Source: a virus. From it: 40,209 nt of DNA. The stretch covers positions 1-40,209 of the IMG/VR virus record IMGVR_UViG_3300032050_000316, one strand, 5' to 3'. Under the pieces are notes generated by a model. The model was given only the letters and a program-made list of their open reading frames with translations, ran no database searches and was not told where the DNA came from. This document shows positions 27,882-35,928 of this stretch, in pieces. Each line of letters begins with the position of its first letter. The stretch's first letter is position 1. A program made the translations under genes and the position numbers.

Positions 27882-29690
27882 TCATTCTTTCAGAATCTTG
27901 AGCTGTTTCTCGATAACCGAGAGTTCATCTTCAGTAAACATTTTTGAGCTAAAGAAATCGCCAGGCTTTGTTCCTTTAAGCGCTTTCAGATCTTCAATGC
28001 TTGTGCTTGCCTTAATCTCAACATTGATCTTAAAGTCTTTCTTAATGCGTGCGGCAATCTTATCCAGCCTTTGTTGCGCGGTAGTCTTTCTGTCTGTAGC
28101 GACATCGTTTTTACGATAATCTTCAATTACCTTCTGCGCAATGCCTTCATAATTAATGCCAACCCTTTTGTCCGGTGGCAGCAATGCAATTCGTTCGCGC
28201 TCTGCTGCCAAAGCCTTTTCATACCGATCCTCTAGTTTTTCCAGCTTTATGAATTCCATTTTGTCTTTTTCAAAGGTGCCGACAATCTGGTCGCCAACAC
28301 CGGCAAAAGATCTCAATGTTCGTGATGCATCGGTACGACTCTTTGCGTCACCACTATAAATAGAAGTTTGCAGTGATGACAATTGTTCTGCGTTAATTGA
28401 GCCACGCGAAAAGTATGGATGCAATTGATATGGAGAGGTTATTCGATTGTTAGCAATCTCATCACGCAAAGCAGATACCAAAAGCGGGTTGCCTTTGTTT
28501 TCACCGCCCTGCGGTTTTGTAATTTTGTCTATGTCTGCAGTGCTTCTGGCAAGCGGCACCATATCTCTTTCAAGTTCACGCTTTCTTACTGGTGATGCCT
28601 TTACCCACTCAGCATACTTGTTAACAAATAACTGATCCCTAGCTTTTGCTTCTTGTTCTTTTTTGTAATCATTTGCATTGCGAAGATCAACAGCCTGCTG
28701 CTGGAAAGTATTAACCAAATTTGTCACTACGTCAGGATGATAAAAATTAAGGTTTTGCATTACTAGACTTAGTTTTCCAAGATCGCCTTTGTATATCTTT
28801 TCTCTTGTGCCAACAAAGTCAGCCATTAAATCTTTGTCTGTAACAATGCTTTTAAGCACAGCATTTACCTGGGCCTCTATAACAGCCTTTTCAACTTTTT
28901 TTCTTGTTTCGGCGATAACTGTTCTATCGCCAGTTGCAACCGCAGCATTCATTATTGTTTCTGTTGTCTTGGTAATCTTAAACACGGCGGCCTGTGGAGC
29001 CGTACTAAAACTTTCCTGAAGCTCTAATAGTTCGTCTGCAACTAATTGATCAAGTTTAATTAGGCGCTTTTCTATTGTTGACTTAAGTTCTAGCTGCCTA
29101 GCTTTTTCAATCGCGGTATGTCCAGACGCAGCAAGTGACGCTTCAACCTCAATCGCAGCCTCTGGGCTTTCTCTTCTTGCTGCCGCAGAATAACCAGCAA
29201 TCATATTTGCTAGCTTTGTGGAAATTTGGGCAGAAGAAAGATTCTGCGTCCCTTCTTCGTCAAGACGCGTAAGCAGCTTTGCTATTTCATTTGCACCTTC
29301 TGTTTTTAAAAGAATTGCAATTTGTTTACCCCTAGCTTTTTGATACTCTTTATCAAAAGCCGTTATTGGTATTGGCGCATTTCTTTTGCCATCTTTTGCT
29401 GCTCCACTAAATTCACCAGTTGCCGGATCAAAACCAGCAGCACGCAAAAGCTGATCTCGATCTGGTGGATTGTCTGCCACATATTGCACCGCTTCTTGAG
29501 CAGCCAATTCTTTGGCACTGCCAAAAAGAAATTGCGACATACGATCAATAATGTCCGCCCGCACCCCAAGACCACGCGCTTCTTCTTTAGCTGCAGCCAT
29601 AAAATCCACCTGCTGCGGCACCACGCGCTCCATCGGCGCACCACTAGGTGCGTTTAGTTGGATTCGGCCAGATTCAAGTCTCGTTACCAT
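27882..29690 (-). CDS. Internal virion protein (gp15-like position), 602 aa
   Basis: A very helical protein rich in Ala, Lys and Glu throughout. It has long coiled-coil segments (AIEKARQLELKSTIEKRLIK; LEKLEDRYEKALAAERERIA) and no transmembrane helices or catalytic motifs. It lies directly after the 201-aa small internal protein and before the 771-aa one, matching T7 gp15 in order and approximate size (747 aa in T7). It would be part of the internal core ejected with the DNA. The assignment is by synteny and composition. Confidence 0.75.
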   Translation of the reverse strand: MVTRLESGRIQLNAPSGAPMERVVPQQVDFMAAAKEEARGLGVRADIIDRMSQFLFGSAKELAAQEAVQYVADNPPDRDQLLRAAGFDPATGEFSGAAKDGKRNAPIPITAFDKEYQKARGKQIAILLKTEGANEIAKLLTRLDEEGTQNLSSAQISTKLANMIAGYSAAARRESPEAAIEVEASLAASGHTAIEKARQLELKSTIEKRLIKLDQLVADELLELQESFSTAPQAAVFKITKTTETIMNAAVATGDRTVIAETRKKVEKAVIEAQVNAVLKSIVTDKDLMADFVGTREKIYKGDLGKLSLVMQNLNFYHPDVVTNLVNTFQQQAVDLRNANDYKKEQEAKARDQLFVNKYAEWVKASPVRKRELERDMVPLARSTADIDKITKPQGGENKGNPLLVSALRDEIANNRITSPYQLHPYFSRGSINAEQLSSLQTSIYSGDAKSRTDASRTLRSFAGVGDQIVGTFEKDKMEFIKLEKLEDRYEKALAAERERIALLPPDKRVGINYEGIAQKVIEDYRKNDVATDRKTTAQQRLDKIAARIKKDFKINVEIKASTSIEDLKALKGTKPGDFFSSKMFTEDELSVIEKQLKILKE

Positions 29691-29699
29691 AGCGCCGCC

Positions 29700-30305
29700 T
29701 TAAGGTTTTGTTCTGAAGTAGGTCTGGCCAAACTCAACCGCACCACGGGTCAACGTAGCACCAGCCAGCAGGCTACCAGCCTGACGCGCCGCTCTGCCTG
29801 CTTGCTCGTATTGGCCAGCCTGGCGCTGCGCCGCAAACACATTCAAAAAGTTTTGGTAGTCGGTTGACTGAATCATTGCAGCTGCATCTTCATAGCCAAG
29901 CGCTTGAGCTGTCAAAGCATTAAGTTCTGCAATATTGACATCAAACAAAACGCTGCGAGTATTCTCAAGCTGAACCGCTGCAGTACTGCCCTCACCAAAC
30001 GCTACACCGCTGGCAGCAGCTCTAGCCCTTAATGCAGCATTGGTGACACGCGCATTTCGCAACAAGGTATTGCCAGCAATCTGATAATTACGAGCTTCAA
30101 TCTCAGCCTTCTTCAGCATCCGGCCAGCTTGGATCTGAGCATACTGATCCGACATATCGGCACGCACTTCAGCAACCGTCAGGTTGTCGCGTGCCTGCAG
30201 TAGGTAGCCGGTTTGCTGCTGGATGCCTGCAGCTTCTTGCGCTTGTGCCGCACCATACGATGCGATTAAACCTGCACCGGCGACTATTTGTGATGGGTCA
30301 GCCAT
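29700..30305 (-). CDS. Small internal virion protein (gp14-like), 201 aa
   Basis: This is an Ala/Gln-rich helical protein immediately downstream of the tail tubular protein B gene, the position of T7 gp14 (196 aa). The N-terminus (VAGAGLIASYGAAQAQEAAG) is hydrophobic and may contact membrane. The rest is helical (MLKKAEIEARNYQIAGNTLL). T7 gp14 inserts into the host outer membrane during ejection. Size, composition and place agree; there is no sequence motif to prove it. Confidence 0.78.
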   Translation of the reverse strand: MADPSQIVAGAGLIASYGAAQAQEAAGIQQQTGYLLQARDNLTVAEVRADMSDQYAQIQAGRMLKKAEIEARNYQIAGNTLLRNARVTNAALRARAAASGVAFGEGSTAAVQLENTRSVLFDVNIAELNALTAQALGYEDAAAMIQSTDYQNFLNVFAAQRQAGQYEQAGRAARQAGSLLAGATLTRGAVEFGQTYFRTKP

Positions 30306-30307
30306 GT

Positions 30308-32521
30308 CTATGTTCCCGAGTAAACGGCCACGCGGTAGTCAAGGCCTAGTAAGTTCATTTTCAATGGCAAGTTCTGCGACACCTCAATCGACTGCTCTCG
30401 GCTATAACCCAGCACGCCATTGACCCGCTTGATGCCGGTAAAGGTTGGCTCTGGATCATCCAGTAGCGGATTGTCCAACAGCCTAAACGCCACCGGCTGA
30501 TTGTTGATCACAATGTTTTGTGTCTCCTCCAGTACCGCAGCAATCTCAACAATGCGCTTCTTGAACGATACCCGGCTGCCGGTCTGCAGCTTAATCTCGA
30601 CAGGCATAGTCTTGACGTAGACCGTGATCGGCAGACCAACCTCGTAGCTGACGGTCGATGCCCGGTCAAATGTCACCGAGCCGCCACCGCTGACAGTCTC
30701 ATCCGACTGCGGAACCCCGTCCGTGATTACATCCAACGCCTTGCCAATGTGCGGCAGGCCAGATGCGCTGGCAGCAGCACCGCCCACAAATGCGCAATCT
30801 GTATACAGATCATCCTGGAAGCGCTCAACAAAGTACCTTGTTGTGCCATTAAATACCCGCTTGGCCACGCAGTAGATCTGCGTCACATCCACGCCCACAT
30901 CAATGAATTCACCATCGGTGGTGTACTCAGATGGCGAGGTGATCTGCTGGCTACGCATAATCGAAAAGACTGCCATGCTGCCATCATTGCTGTTGGTCAT
31001 CAGCAACAGATCGGCCTCTTCTGTACTAGATGCGCGACGCAAAGCAATCCGCTGTGGCCCCTTCAGCAGGTGGCCAGACAGCAGCGAGATCCGTTGCGTG
31101 ATGTAGGTGAGCTGTGTGTCGCTAAACAGAAACTCGTTCAACGACTTGCCCTGGCGCTGGATGTAGACCGATCCAGACTCAACAGACTGTACCCTAGTGC
31201 CAGGCTTAATGCCATTTCGGCTGACGTTCTTGAAGGTGAAGGTCAGCGGTGTGATTGGCTCAGTACCCTGCTGCGGCACAAAGAATTCGCCACCGGTAGT
31301 AAATACCTGAAAGTCTCTCGAGCTGATAATGTCGGTGATGACGTTCAGCTCGTTGGTGTCTAGCGTCGCCTCAACCGCGTCATCATCCAGCGATTCAAAT
31401 GGCACAAAGTCAAAGAATAGCCCGATCTTGCTGCCCCACACTGTGGATGGCCGCGACTTACTCCCACCGAAATACAACCGACCTTCGTGGAAAGTCACCG
31501 ACCGTGGCCAGCCTCGAGTGCTTGACCACACATCCTCATAGTTATGCTCAAGCTCCCAGCGCCCAGCATCAATGACCGTGGTGTTAAAGAATGGATATTC
31601 AGTAACCGCTTCGACCACAGTAGACGATACATACCGAGTAATCCGAGCGCGACCCTGTGGGCTGGCATTGATGTACTGGTTGACAGATTCGGTTGTCCAA
31701 GTGGTTATTTGATAGTTGCTGGCACTGGTTGGTACTGTGGTGAATGGATCATCAACGGTCGCCACCTTGGTGCTGCCGACATAGTCTTGAATGATGCGCA
31801 CTTGCCCAGCTCCGGTGCCGCCGGTAATGGTGACATACATACCGTTGTAGATGTCATCGGTGGCACTGGCTGTTGATTTCAGCGTGATGGTGGTGCTGGT
31901 GCCAGCCTGGGCTGCGCCGGTGTCATGGTTTGTCGCTGATGCTGTTAGCGTGATGTTGCCAGACACCGCAGACGGGGTTAGCGTCGAACCAATGTTCGTA
32001 TCGAATTGGATGTTGAATGCGTATTTCGGAATGCTGTCAAACGTGACCGTGGTGGCCGTCCAGGCTGTGTCGCTAGTACGCTGGATCTGTACCGGCTGCA
32101 GGTCTGGATGCACGACGATCAGCGTGTCAGCCGACTGCGTCCAGCACATATCGTCAACAATGCTCGAGCCAATGGTGGTGGTCAGGTAACTGTTGCCACT
32201 TCCATTGATGTTGGCCTGCACGACACCATTCTTGATGACGTACATACGATTGTGGGTGAAGCACAGCATATAGCTGTCATCCACCGAAAACTGAAACGGA
32301 ACCAAGCGCACACCGTTGCCTGCTGATGGGGTGCTGCTATTGGGCAGCTCAAGGATGTGCTTTGTGCCAGGGCGGCGACGCAGGCCACCTTGTGGCTGGA
32401 TCAGGACGTTGGTCGCCTTGGCCAGCGCGTTGCCGTACTGCTGCAGATCAACACGCGCACGCAGCAGCGGGTCGAGTTCACCCGTGCTGAAGTTTGTCGT
32501 GAAGTCAACGAAGCGGGGCAT
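30308..32521 (-). CDS. Tail tubular protein B (gp12-like nozzle)
   Basis: This 737-aa protein starts MPRFVDFTTNFSTGELDPLL and continues with TNVLIQPQGGLRRRPGTKH, the N-terminal motif of podovirus tail tubular protein B / tail nozzle proteins. It then has a beta-propeller-like body rich in Thr, Val, Asp and Ser (about 60-700). Length fits the family (T7 gp12 is 794 aa). It forms the tip of the short tail together with the tubular A ring. It overlaps the tubular A gene by 1 nt. The C-terminus is beta-rich (VLGYSREQSIEVSQ, LLGLDYRVAVYS). Confidence 0.9.
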   Translation of the reverse strand: MPRFVDFTTNFSTGELDPLLRARVDLQQYGNALAKATNVLIQPQGGLRRRPGTKHILELPNSSTPSAGNGVRLVPFQFSVDDSYMLCFTHNRMYVIKNGVVQANINGSGNSYLTTTIGSSIVDDMCWTQSADTLIVVHPDLQPVQIQRTSDTAWTATTVTFDSIPKYAFNIQFDTNIGSTLTPSAVSGNITLTASATNHDTGAAQAGTSTTITLKSTASATDDIYNGMYVTITGGTGAGQVRIIQDYVGSTKVATVDDPFTTVPTSASNYQITTWTTESVNQYINASPQGRARITRYVSSTVVEAVTEYPFFNTTVIDAGRWELEHNYEDVWSSTRGWPRSVTFHEGRLYFGGSKSRPSTVWGSKIGLFFDFVPFESLDDDAVEATLDTNELNVITDIISSRDFQVFTTGGEFFVPQQGTEPITPLTFTFKNVSRNGIKPGTRVQSVESGSVYIQRQGKSLNEFLFSDTQLTYITQRISLLSGHLLKGPQRIALRRASSTEEADLLLMTNSNDGSMAVFSIMRSQQITSPSEYTTDGEFIDVGVDVTQIYCVAKRVFNGTTRYFVERFQDDLYTDCAFVGGAAASASGLPHIGKALDVITDGVPQSDETVSGGGSVTFDRASTVSYEVGLPITVYVKTMPVEIKLQTGSRVSFKKRIVEIAAVLEETQNIVINNQPVAFRLLDNPLLDDPEPTFTGIKRVNGVLGYSREQSIEVSQNLPLKMNLLGLDYRVAVYSGT

Positions 32522-33135
32522 TAGTTCCTCACCGCAACAAGTGTGTAATCCTCAATCACACGCACTGGCTGGTTCTTGCCATCAATAACCATCGCCTGCC
32601 GGGCATAGCCACCGCGACCATTCTCTGCCGGATCACCCACAGCAATCTGCCGCCAGCGCAATGCCTTGTCGCCTTGCTCGGTAATTGGCTCCGCAATGTG
32701 CCAGGCCACCATGTATTTCAGCAATTGCACGAAATACTGTGGCATCGCAAATTCAGGGGTTTGGAATTGGTAGTCGATATAGACTGCTTCCAGATTGGTC
32801 AGCAGTTTGTCGCCCTGGATTTCCCAATCGACGCTGAGAAAGTTACCAATTGCAGCAGAATCACGCACAGCGTGCGGATTGCCTAACCGGTCGCCTGGTA
32901 ACAGATACTCGTATTTCCAGAAACTTGTCGGCGTAGTGATCAGCCGAGACAGCGCAATCTTCTTCATTGAGAACGACCACGGATACATCATTAGGGTCGA
33001 ATCACGAATGTCTGGATACAGACGATCACAGACAGAGCTTTCGTCGGTGCCATCGTTAAAAGATGAGATCGCCTTCGCGCCCAGCAGAATCAGCGCGTCA
33101 GAACAAATTGAAACACCTGTGTCGCCTGCTGCCAT
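32521..33135 (-). CDS. Tail tubular protein A (gp11-like adaptor)
   Basis: This 204-aa protein has the family signature order: SICSDALILLGAKAISSFND near the N-terminus, LYPDIRDSTLMMYPWSFSMK, SFWKYEYLLPGDRL and AVYIDYQFQTPEFAMPQYF. Tail tubular A (gatekeeper/adaptor) rings attach under the portal and connect it to the nozzle. Length matches T7 gp11 (196 aa). It is adjacent to tubular B, with which it overlaps by 1 nt. The upstream hairpin at 33156-33186 separates it from the capsid genes. Confidence 0.9.
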   Translation of the reverse strand: MAAGDTGVSICSDALILLGAKAISSFNDGTDESSVCDRLYPDIRDSTLMMYPWSFSMKKIALSRLITTPTSFWKYEYLLPGDRLGNPHAVRDSAAIGNFLSVDWEIQGDKLLTNLEAVYIDYQFQTPEFAMPQYFVQLLKYMVAWHIAEPITEQGDKALRWRQIAVGDPAENGRGGYARQAMVIDGKNQPVRVIEDYTLVAVRN

Positions 33136-33155
33136 CGCAACCTCTTAATGTAAGA

Positions 33156-33186
33156 AAGGGCTGGCCTCTCGCAGAAACCAGCCCTT
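33156..33186 (-). terminator. Hairpin between capsid and tail genes
   Basis: On the minus strand a perfect 9-bp stem AAGGGCTGG / CCAGCCCTT with a 13-nt loop is followed by TCTTAC, a short T-poor tail. It is likely a leaky terminator or an RNA stabiliser that lets capsid mRNA exceed tail mRNA. Confidence 0.55.
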
Positions 33187-33205
33187 GATGCTACATAACG
33201 ACTGC

Positions 33206-33484
33206 TTAGTCGCCGTCAGTAGCCGACAGCGTGGTGCCGTCAGTTACGTCCACAACGCCAGAAGCATTCGAGACAACGTACACCAAGGTAACGACGGCGG
33301 TCGAGCCGGTCGAAGTTACGCAGTGGATAACGTCGCCCACTTCCAACAAGCCGGATAGCGAGTTGAAGTAGCCGCTGGTATTAACATCCGCGATTGCGTC
33401 GGCTGTTTTGTAGCCGTACATCGACGGTGCATTGCCTCGCTTGGAGGCACTGTAGGCAGTAAAGCCTGCTGCATCATAAGCCAT
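33206..33484 (-). CDS. Putative capsid decoration / head protein, 92 aa
   Basis: This is an all-beta small protein right after the major capsid gene. It has a Tyr/Ala-rich N-terminus (DAAGFTAYSASKRGNAPSMY), then DVNTSGYFNSLSGLLEVGDV and repeated Val/Thr/Ser strands (TAVVTLVYVVSNASGVVDVT). The location and beta-rich composition fit capsid cement or decoration proteins. A GGAGG-type ribosome site precedes it, so high expression is expected. The function is inferred from place and fold-like composition. Confidence 0.72.
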   Translation of the reverse strand: MAYDAAGFTAYSASKRGNAPSMYGYKTADAIADVNTSGYFNSLSGLLEVGDVIHCVTSTGSTAVVTLVYVVSNASGVVDVTDGTTLSATDGD

Positions 33485-33498
33485 GATTCAGCCTCCTA

Positions 33499-34353
33499 TT
33501 AAGCTGCAGCCGCAGTGTCGCGGGCAGTGATTTTGACGATACCCTCGGAATCGATAGCAATTGCACCAGCCGAGAACAGAGCGTTAACCAGCCAGCTCGT
33601 TTTCTCAGGGATGTAATTGATCTCGGTGCGAGGAGCGATACCTTCTGCGTAGCCGATAGCGTCTTTGTGGAATGCGTACAGGGTACGATCCGACGAACCA
33701 TCGATTGGCAAACCACCTTCAGTGCGGTCACCCAGAACATGGAATGTAAAGCCCATGAACTGGTTGATCTCGCCTTGTACCAACGCCTTGACGGTGTTGA
33801 AGTCCGAGCTGGTGACCGAAGTCTGCTCGAGCATCGAAGCCAGCGAGTTGGCGTGGATGATGATGTTACGACCATCAGCAGGCACGTTCTTGGTGTTCAA
33901 GATCTTTGCAGCTTCGCGCAGCTTGGCAATGTTCATGTTGGTGTTTGTGCCACCAATTGAGTTTGCCACGGTGCCAGTGCTGGTTGCAGCATTCAGCGCG
34001 TCGAGGATCATCTGATCCTGGCGGCGACCGATTGCAGCGCCAACGACTTGCGCCAGTTCTGCACGCTCGTCAAAGTTAACTTTCTGTTGCGAAAAGATGT
34101 CCGAGTATTCGGCAGCGTTCCAATCACCCAGTGTGCAGGTAACGGTCGAAAAGCCGACATTCATCGGGGTTACATCAGTCTGTGTTACACGGGCAGTTGC
34201 CACGCCACGACCGACTTTAGGGAATCTTACGGTAGAGCCTTCGACACCACGACGCTGACGCACAGCGCCCACCAGCATTGCTTTGCCCTGGTAGGCTTGT
34301 TTCACCTCAGCATCAAATAGTGTCACAAAGGCATTGCTCAAAGAGATAGCCAT
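33499..34353 (-). CDS. Major capsid protein
   Basis: This 284-aa protein lies between scaffold and tail genes on the circular map. It begins MAISLSNAFVTLFDAEVKQA and has a Gln/Arg helix (RRQDQMILDALNAATS), a long central helix pair (AKLREAAKILNTKNV) and beta segments near the C-terminus. It ends in Asp-Thr-Ala-Ala-Ala-Ala. The HK97-like fold is assumed from phage logic, not from a motif. The ribosome site GAGG is 6 nt before the ATG. The gene occurs only once in the window, since the repeat starts just past it. Confidence 0.88.
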   Translation of the reverse strand: MAISLSNAFVTLFDAEVKQAYQGKAMLVGAVRQRRGVEGSTVRFPKVGRGVATARVTQTDVTPMNVGFSTVTCTLGDWNAAEYSDIFSQQKVNFDERAELAQVVGAAIGRRQDQMILDALNAATSTGTVANSIGGTNTNMNIAKLREAAKILNTKNVPADGRNIIIHANSLASMLEQTSVTSSDFNTVKALVQGEINQFMGFTFHVLGDRTEGGLPIDGSSDRTLYAFHKDAIGYAEGIAPRTEINYIPEKTSWLVNALFSAGAIAIDSEGIVKITARDTAAAA

Positions 34354-34480
34354 GTTGACCTCATTTAATTAAGTAAAGGGTTTTGCGCGTCGGTGAGCCG
34401 CAGATGCGGGCCTTGCTTGCTGATTACGTCAGCCGGTCGATGGCATCTCGCCATGAGTCAGGGTCGGTAAACCGGTGGGC
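34354..34480. other. Unique spacer between the capsid gene and the right repeat copy
   Basis: This 127-bp stretch includes the capsid ribosome site (GAGG) and an AT-rich leader (TACTTAATTAAAT on the minus strand). I see no convincing promoter. The minus strand also holds the end of an open frame (34424-34534) that encodes a Cys-containing segment ending DSWRDAIDRLT but has no start codon. It may be the remains of a small zinc-binding gene, or chance. Confidence 0.45.
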
Positions 34481-34518
34481 CTTGCCACAATTGTATTTGC
34501 TTTTGGGAAAAATGCAAT

Positions 34519-34545
34519 AAAAAAACCCCAGCGGTTAGGCTGGGG
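34519..34545 (-). terminator. Terminator after the scaffold gene (right copy)
   Basis: This is identical to the 39-65 terminator: a 7-bp GC-rich stem, 6-nt loop and seven T on the minus strand. It separates the scaffold gene from the capsid gene at 34353. Confidence 0.93.
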
Positions 34546-34565
34546 AAAAGTCGCGGCTGCGGGGA

Positions 34566-35345
34566 TTAGTCTTTGACGTAGGTTCTAAACATCCGTTCTA
34601 CCTTCTGTCGGTAGGCTGGATCGCTATTGTATTTGGGATCGGCAACCATTGCATACAGCTCATCTTTGCTAGGTGCGCCATCAAGCGGTGCAGACTCAAT
34701 GGGGATGCGACCCTCGTAAGCCTCGCGGATCTTCATCAGGGCATTCAAGCCTCGGGCTGTGCCGCCCATAATCTTGAATTCGGCGAAATCCTCGGCTGAC
34801 CAGACACCCTTGTTGACTAGACCTCTAGCCCAATCGACCATGCCATTGACCACAGCTCCGGCATTGGGGCCGAGTTTCTTCATTTCCTCGGCTGGGTCAA
34901 CCATCTCACCGGCCATCATCTCCTGTGCCTGGCTGCGCAGGGATGTTGCTAGATCGTCAAACTGTGCCTGGGATAAGCCATTCTCTTTTGCCCAAGTTGC
35001 CAGCGTGCCAGCGATTGGGTTGTCTGCAGACTCTTCGCCACCGAATGCAGCCAGGTCATACTTGCCATCAGCCGGAGCATTGTGCGCACCCTTGCTGATC
35101 TTGGCACGCAGATCGCGCCATGACTTGGCAATGCCTTCTAGGTCGGGCTCGTTGTTGTCTTTGTTCCAGAAGTTTTCTGGCCAATAGTCTGGCCGCTCGA
35201 GCGGATCTTCTGCCGCTGCCTTGGTGGGATCAGGTGGCCGGTGGTCAATCTCGACTGCCTGCTTTTGTGCTGGGGTGTTTGGGTCTTCGACGCTCACGCT
35301 GTCGAGTAGGCCGGAAGATCCGGGCTCGACTGTCTGGTCTGTCAT
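34566..35345 (-). CDS. Scaffolding protein (right copy)
   Basis: This is a 259-aa counterpart of 86-865 with the same layout. About ten residues differ, several grouped in GLVNKGVWSAEDFAEFKIMG (versus VAKGVWSKDDFDEFKVMG). Because the capsid gene at 34353 lies directly downstream, this is the allele physically linked to the capsid gene in the contig. ATGA overlaps the upstream gene. Confidence 0.8.
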   Translation of the reverse strand: MTDQTVEPGSSGLLDSVSVEDPNTPAQKQAVEIDHRPPDPTKAAAEDPLERPDYWPENFWNKDNNEPDLEGIAKSWRDLRAKISKGAHNAPADGKYDLAAFGGEESADNPIAGTLATWAKENGLSQAQFDDLATSLRSQAQEMMAGEMVDPAEEMKKLGPNAGAVVNGMVDWARGLVNKGVWSAEDFAEFKIMGGTARGLNALMKIREAYEGRIPIESAPLDGAPSKDELYAMVADPKYNSDPAYRQKVERMFRTYVKD

Positions 35346-35605
35346 AAATTCCTCGCTTGATTGATCCGTGCAATTATTTCCCGCACGACAGTTCTCTGCC
35401 CTTCAGCAAAGAATGCGTGCGAGGGGTCTGCACCAGGCACGGCAACTGGCACATCCACATACATCTGCCGCAGCCAATCCAGCAGCTTCTGGCCGTCCTC
35501 GTTGGCAAACACCCGCAAGGTTAGCCGCGCTAGATCCTCGCGCTGCTGCTTTACTTCACGGATGTCATCGGCGTAATCAGCCTTTTCTAGGTCTTCCCAG
35601 CTCAT
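35342..35605 (-). CDS. Small virion-operon protein, 87 aa (right copy)
   Basis: Counterpart of 862-1125, with one Glu-to-Asp difference near residue 13. It is coupled to both neighbours by ATGA overlaps. Function is unknown; conservation in both copies shows selection on the protein. Confidence 0.85.
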   Translation of the reverse strand: MSWEDLEKADYADDIREVKQQREDLARLTLRVFANEDGQKLLDWLRQMYVDVPVAVPGADPSHAFFAEGQRTVVREIIARINQARNL

Positions 35606-35928
35606 TTAGCGGGCATCTTGGTAACTTCTTCTGGGCTGGCAAATGGCGATTTGTTTTCCTTCATGCGCATTACCGCATGGTCAACAGCCTTGTCCATGAT
35701 TGACTTTGGCATCTTCTCCATAAACATCTCGGAGTCAGGATTGTTGCGCATTAGATAGTTCAGCTCACTTTTATTGAGTGTCGGAACAATCAGCGGAATC
35801 AGCGTTTCTTTGCCATTAAGACCGACACCAATGCTGATCTCGGTCATGACGTTGCCGTCTGGCCGCTTGATCTCGCCAAAGTAGCCGGAGCCTTTGGCGG
35901 TCTTGTCTGGCCGCATTCCGTAATCCAT
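35602..35928 (-). CDS. Portal-adjacent conserved protein, 108 aa (right copy)
   Basis: The protein is identical to that of 1122-1448 although the DNA differs at many third positions. It starts at TAATG over the portal stop. Function is unknown. Confidence 0.85.
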   Translation of the reverse strand: MDYGMRPDKTAKGSGYFGEIKRPDGNVMTEISIGVGLNGKETLIPLIVPTLNKSELNYLMRNNPDSEMFMEKMPKSIMDKAVDHAVMRMKENKSPFASPEEVTKMPAK

